5,961 bases of DNA, taken from assembly GCA_051306415.1 (NCBI GenBank), contig JBPPNE010000109.1, positions 1 through 5,961 of the forward strand, written 5' to 3'. Every line of letters begins with the position of its first letter. Positions within the stretch are counted from its first letter, which is position 1. The notes under the pieces were generated by a model. That model was given only the letters and a program-made list of their open reading frames with translations. It made no database searches and was not told the DNA's origin. Positions 5,634 to 5,961 of this stretch are shown here, in pieces. The stretch is from CBDDRG01 sp051306415. Its GTDB lineage: Bacteria > Pseudomonadota > Gammaproteobacteria > Pseudomonadales > Porticoccaceae. The translations under genes and the position numbers were made by a program.

Positions 5634-5961
5634 ATGGCACTTTCCGGCACCGACCTGATCAACAACTTCCAGCTGTATTTCGATGGCGCGGACATGACCA
5701 ACGCCAGCCTCTACCTCTGTATCGGCGCCGATCTCACCGACGCCGATGCGCAGGCCATTATCGCAACACTGCGCGACGAGAAGCTGTGGTCGGCGGAGCC
5801 GGCGAAAACCGTGCCCGACGCCCACAAGCCCATGTACGCCAAGGAAATGCAATTCATCGGCTCGGTGAGCGGGAAATGCGCCGGCAAAACCTTTCTCGCC
5901 GCCGCCTACGACCACCCCAAGTTTACCTACAACCCTGCACGCTGGGAGCAGTGGAAGGCAG
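5634..5961 (+). CDS. Conserved-looking hypothetical protein, cut off by the right window edge
   Basis: I do not recognise this gene. From the ATG at 5634 the frame stays open for 109 codons to the window end, beginning MALSGTDLINNFQLYFDGAD. It has no signal peptide or membrane segment in the visible part. It reads as a globular, soluble protein with an acidic helix-like segment (DLTDADAQAIIATLRDEKLW) followed by a basic and aromatic part (MQFIGSVSGKCAGKTFLAAAYDHPKF). The GKCAGKT stretch vaguely recalls a P-loop but does not fit GxxxxGK[ST] in a proper nucleotide-binding context, so I give it no weight. A good ribosome site, GC-rich third codon positions and an 89-base gap without an evident terminator after the racemase gene suggest a real gene, perhaps in the same transcript. 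Confidence 0.75.
   Translation, partial: MALSGTDLINNFQLYFDGADMTNASLYLCIGADLTDADAQAIIATLRDEKLWSAEPAKTVPDAHKPMYAKEMQFIGSVSGKCAGKTFLAAAYDHPKFTYNPARWEQWKA

Noticed and set aside
5872..5892. GKCAGKT in the partial ORF as a Walker A nucleotide-binding loop
   Set aside because: The spacing only roughly fits the P-loop pattern, and the sequence before it does not form the typical hydrophobic strand. No Walker B is visible in the available part.

Overview
The window looks like a chromosomal segment of a GC-rich, PHA-capable proteobacterium that handles lipid or alicyclic compounds, probably a gammaproteobacterium; no rRNA or other taxonomic marker is present, so this rests on gene content only. It holds a Baeyer-Villiger-type flavin monooxygenase, a 2-methylacyl-CoA racemase and a small polyhydroxyalkanoate (PHA)-system protein. 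Host-type genes are about 60-80 % G+C in the lines I counted by eye (37/60 at 961-1020, 48/60 at 1561-1620, 43/60 at 4861-4920).

Left part (1-2140): the 3' three-quarters or more of a class B flavoprotein (Baeyer-Villiger) monooxygenase is followed, with a 4-base ATGA overlap, by a class I SAM-dependent methyltransferase. The two look translationally coupled. A hairpin lies between the methyltransferase and the convergent PHA-system gene.

Middle part (2141-4253): a 91-residue PHA-system protein on the minus strand is followed by the truncated start of an ISL3-family transposase with what looks like the outer end of its insertion sequence. Directly against that end sits a 17-base tandem duplication that runs into the stop codon of a minus-strand gene. 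That gene encodes a 373-residue GNAT-like protein of a type I associate mainly with Bacteroidetes-like and anaerobic bacteria, and it is much poorer in G+C (23-30 of 60 in counted lines). About 440 bases without a recognisable gene follow. I read this block as a small laterally acquired patch beside a decayed insertion sequence.

Right part (4254-5961): a possible sigma70-type promoter with inverted repeats leads into an alpha-methylacyl-CoA racemase (CaiB/BaiF family) whose catalytic His, Asp and Glu are all present. Behind it, after 89 bases, a well-started ORF of unknown function runs off the window edge. The racemase would let branched-chain 2-methylacyl-CoA esters, such as those from sterol side chains or isoprenoids, enter beta-oxidation. 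The Baeyer-Villiger enzyme would open ketones to esters or lactones. A shared catabolic role is plausible, but the sequence does not prove it.

I found no rRNA, tRNA, CRISPR array or intact mobile element. I also found no clear new multi-gene system; the most unusual part is the foreign GNAT-like gene abutting the ISL3 remnant.
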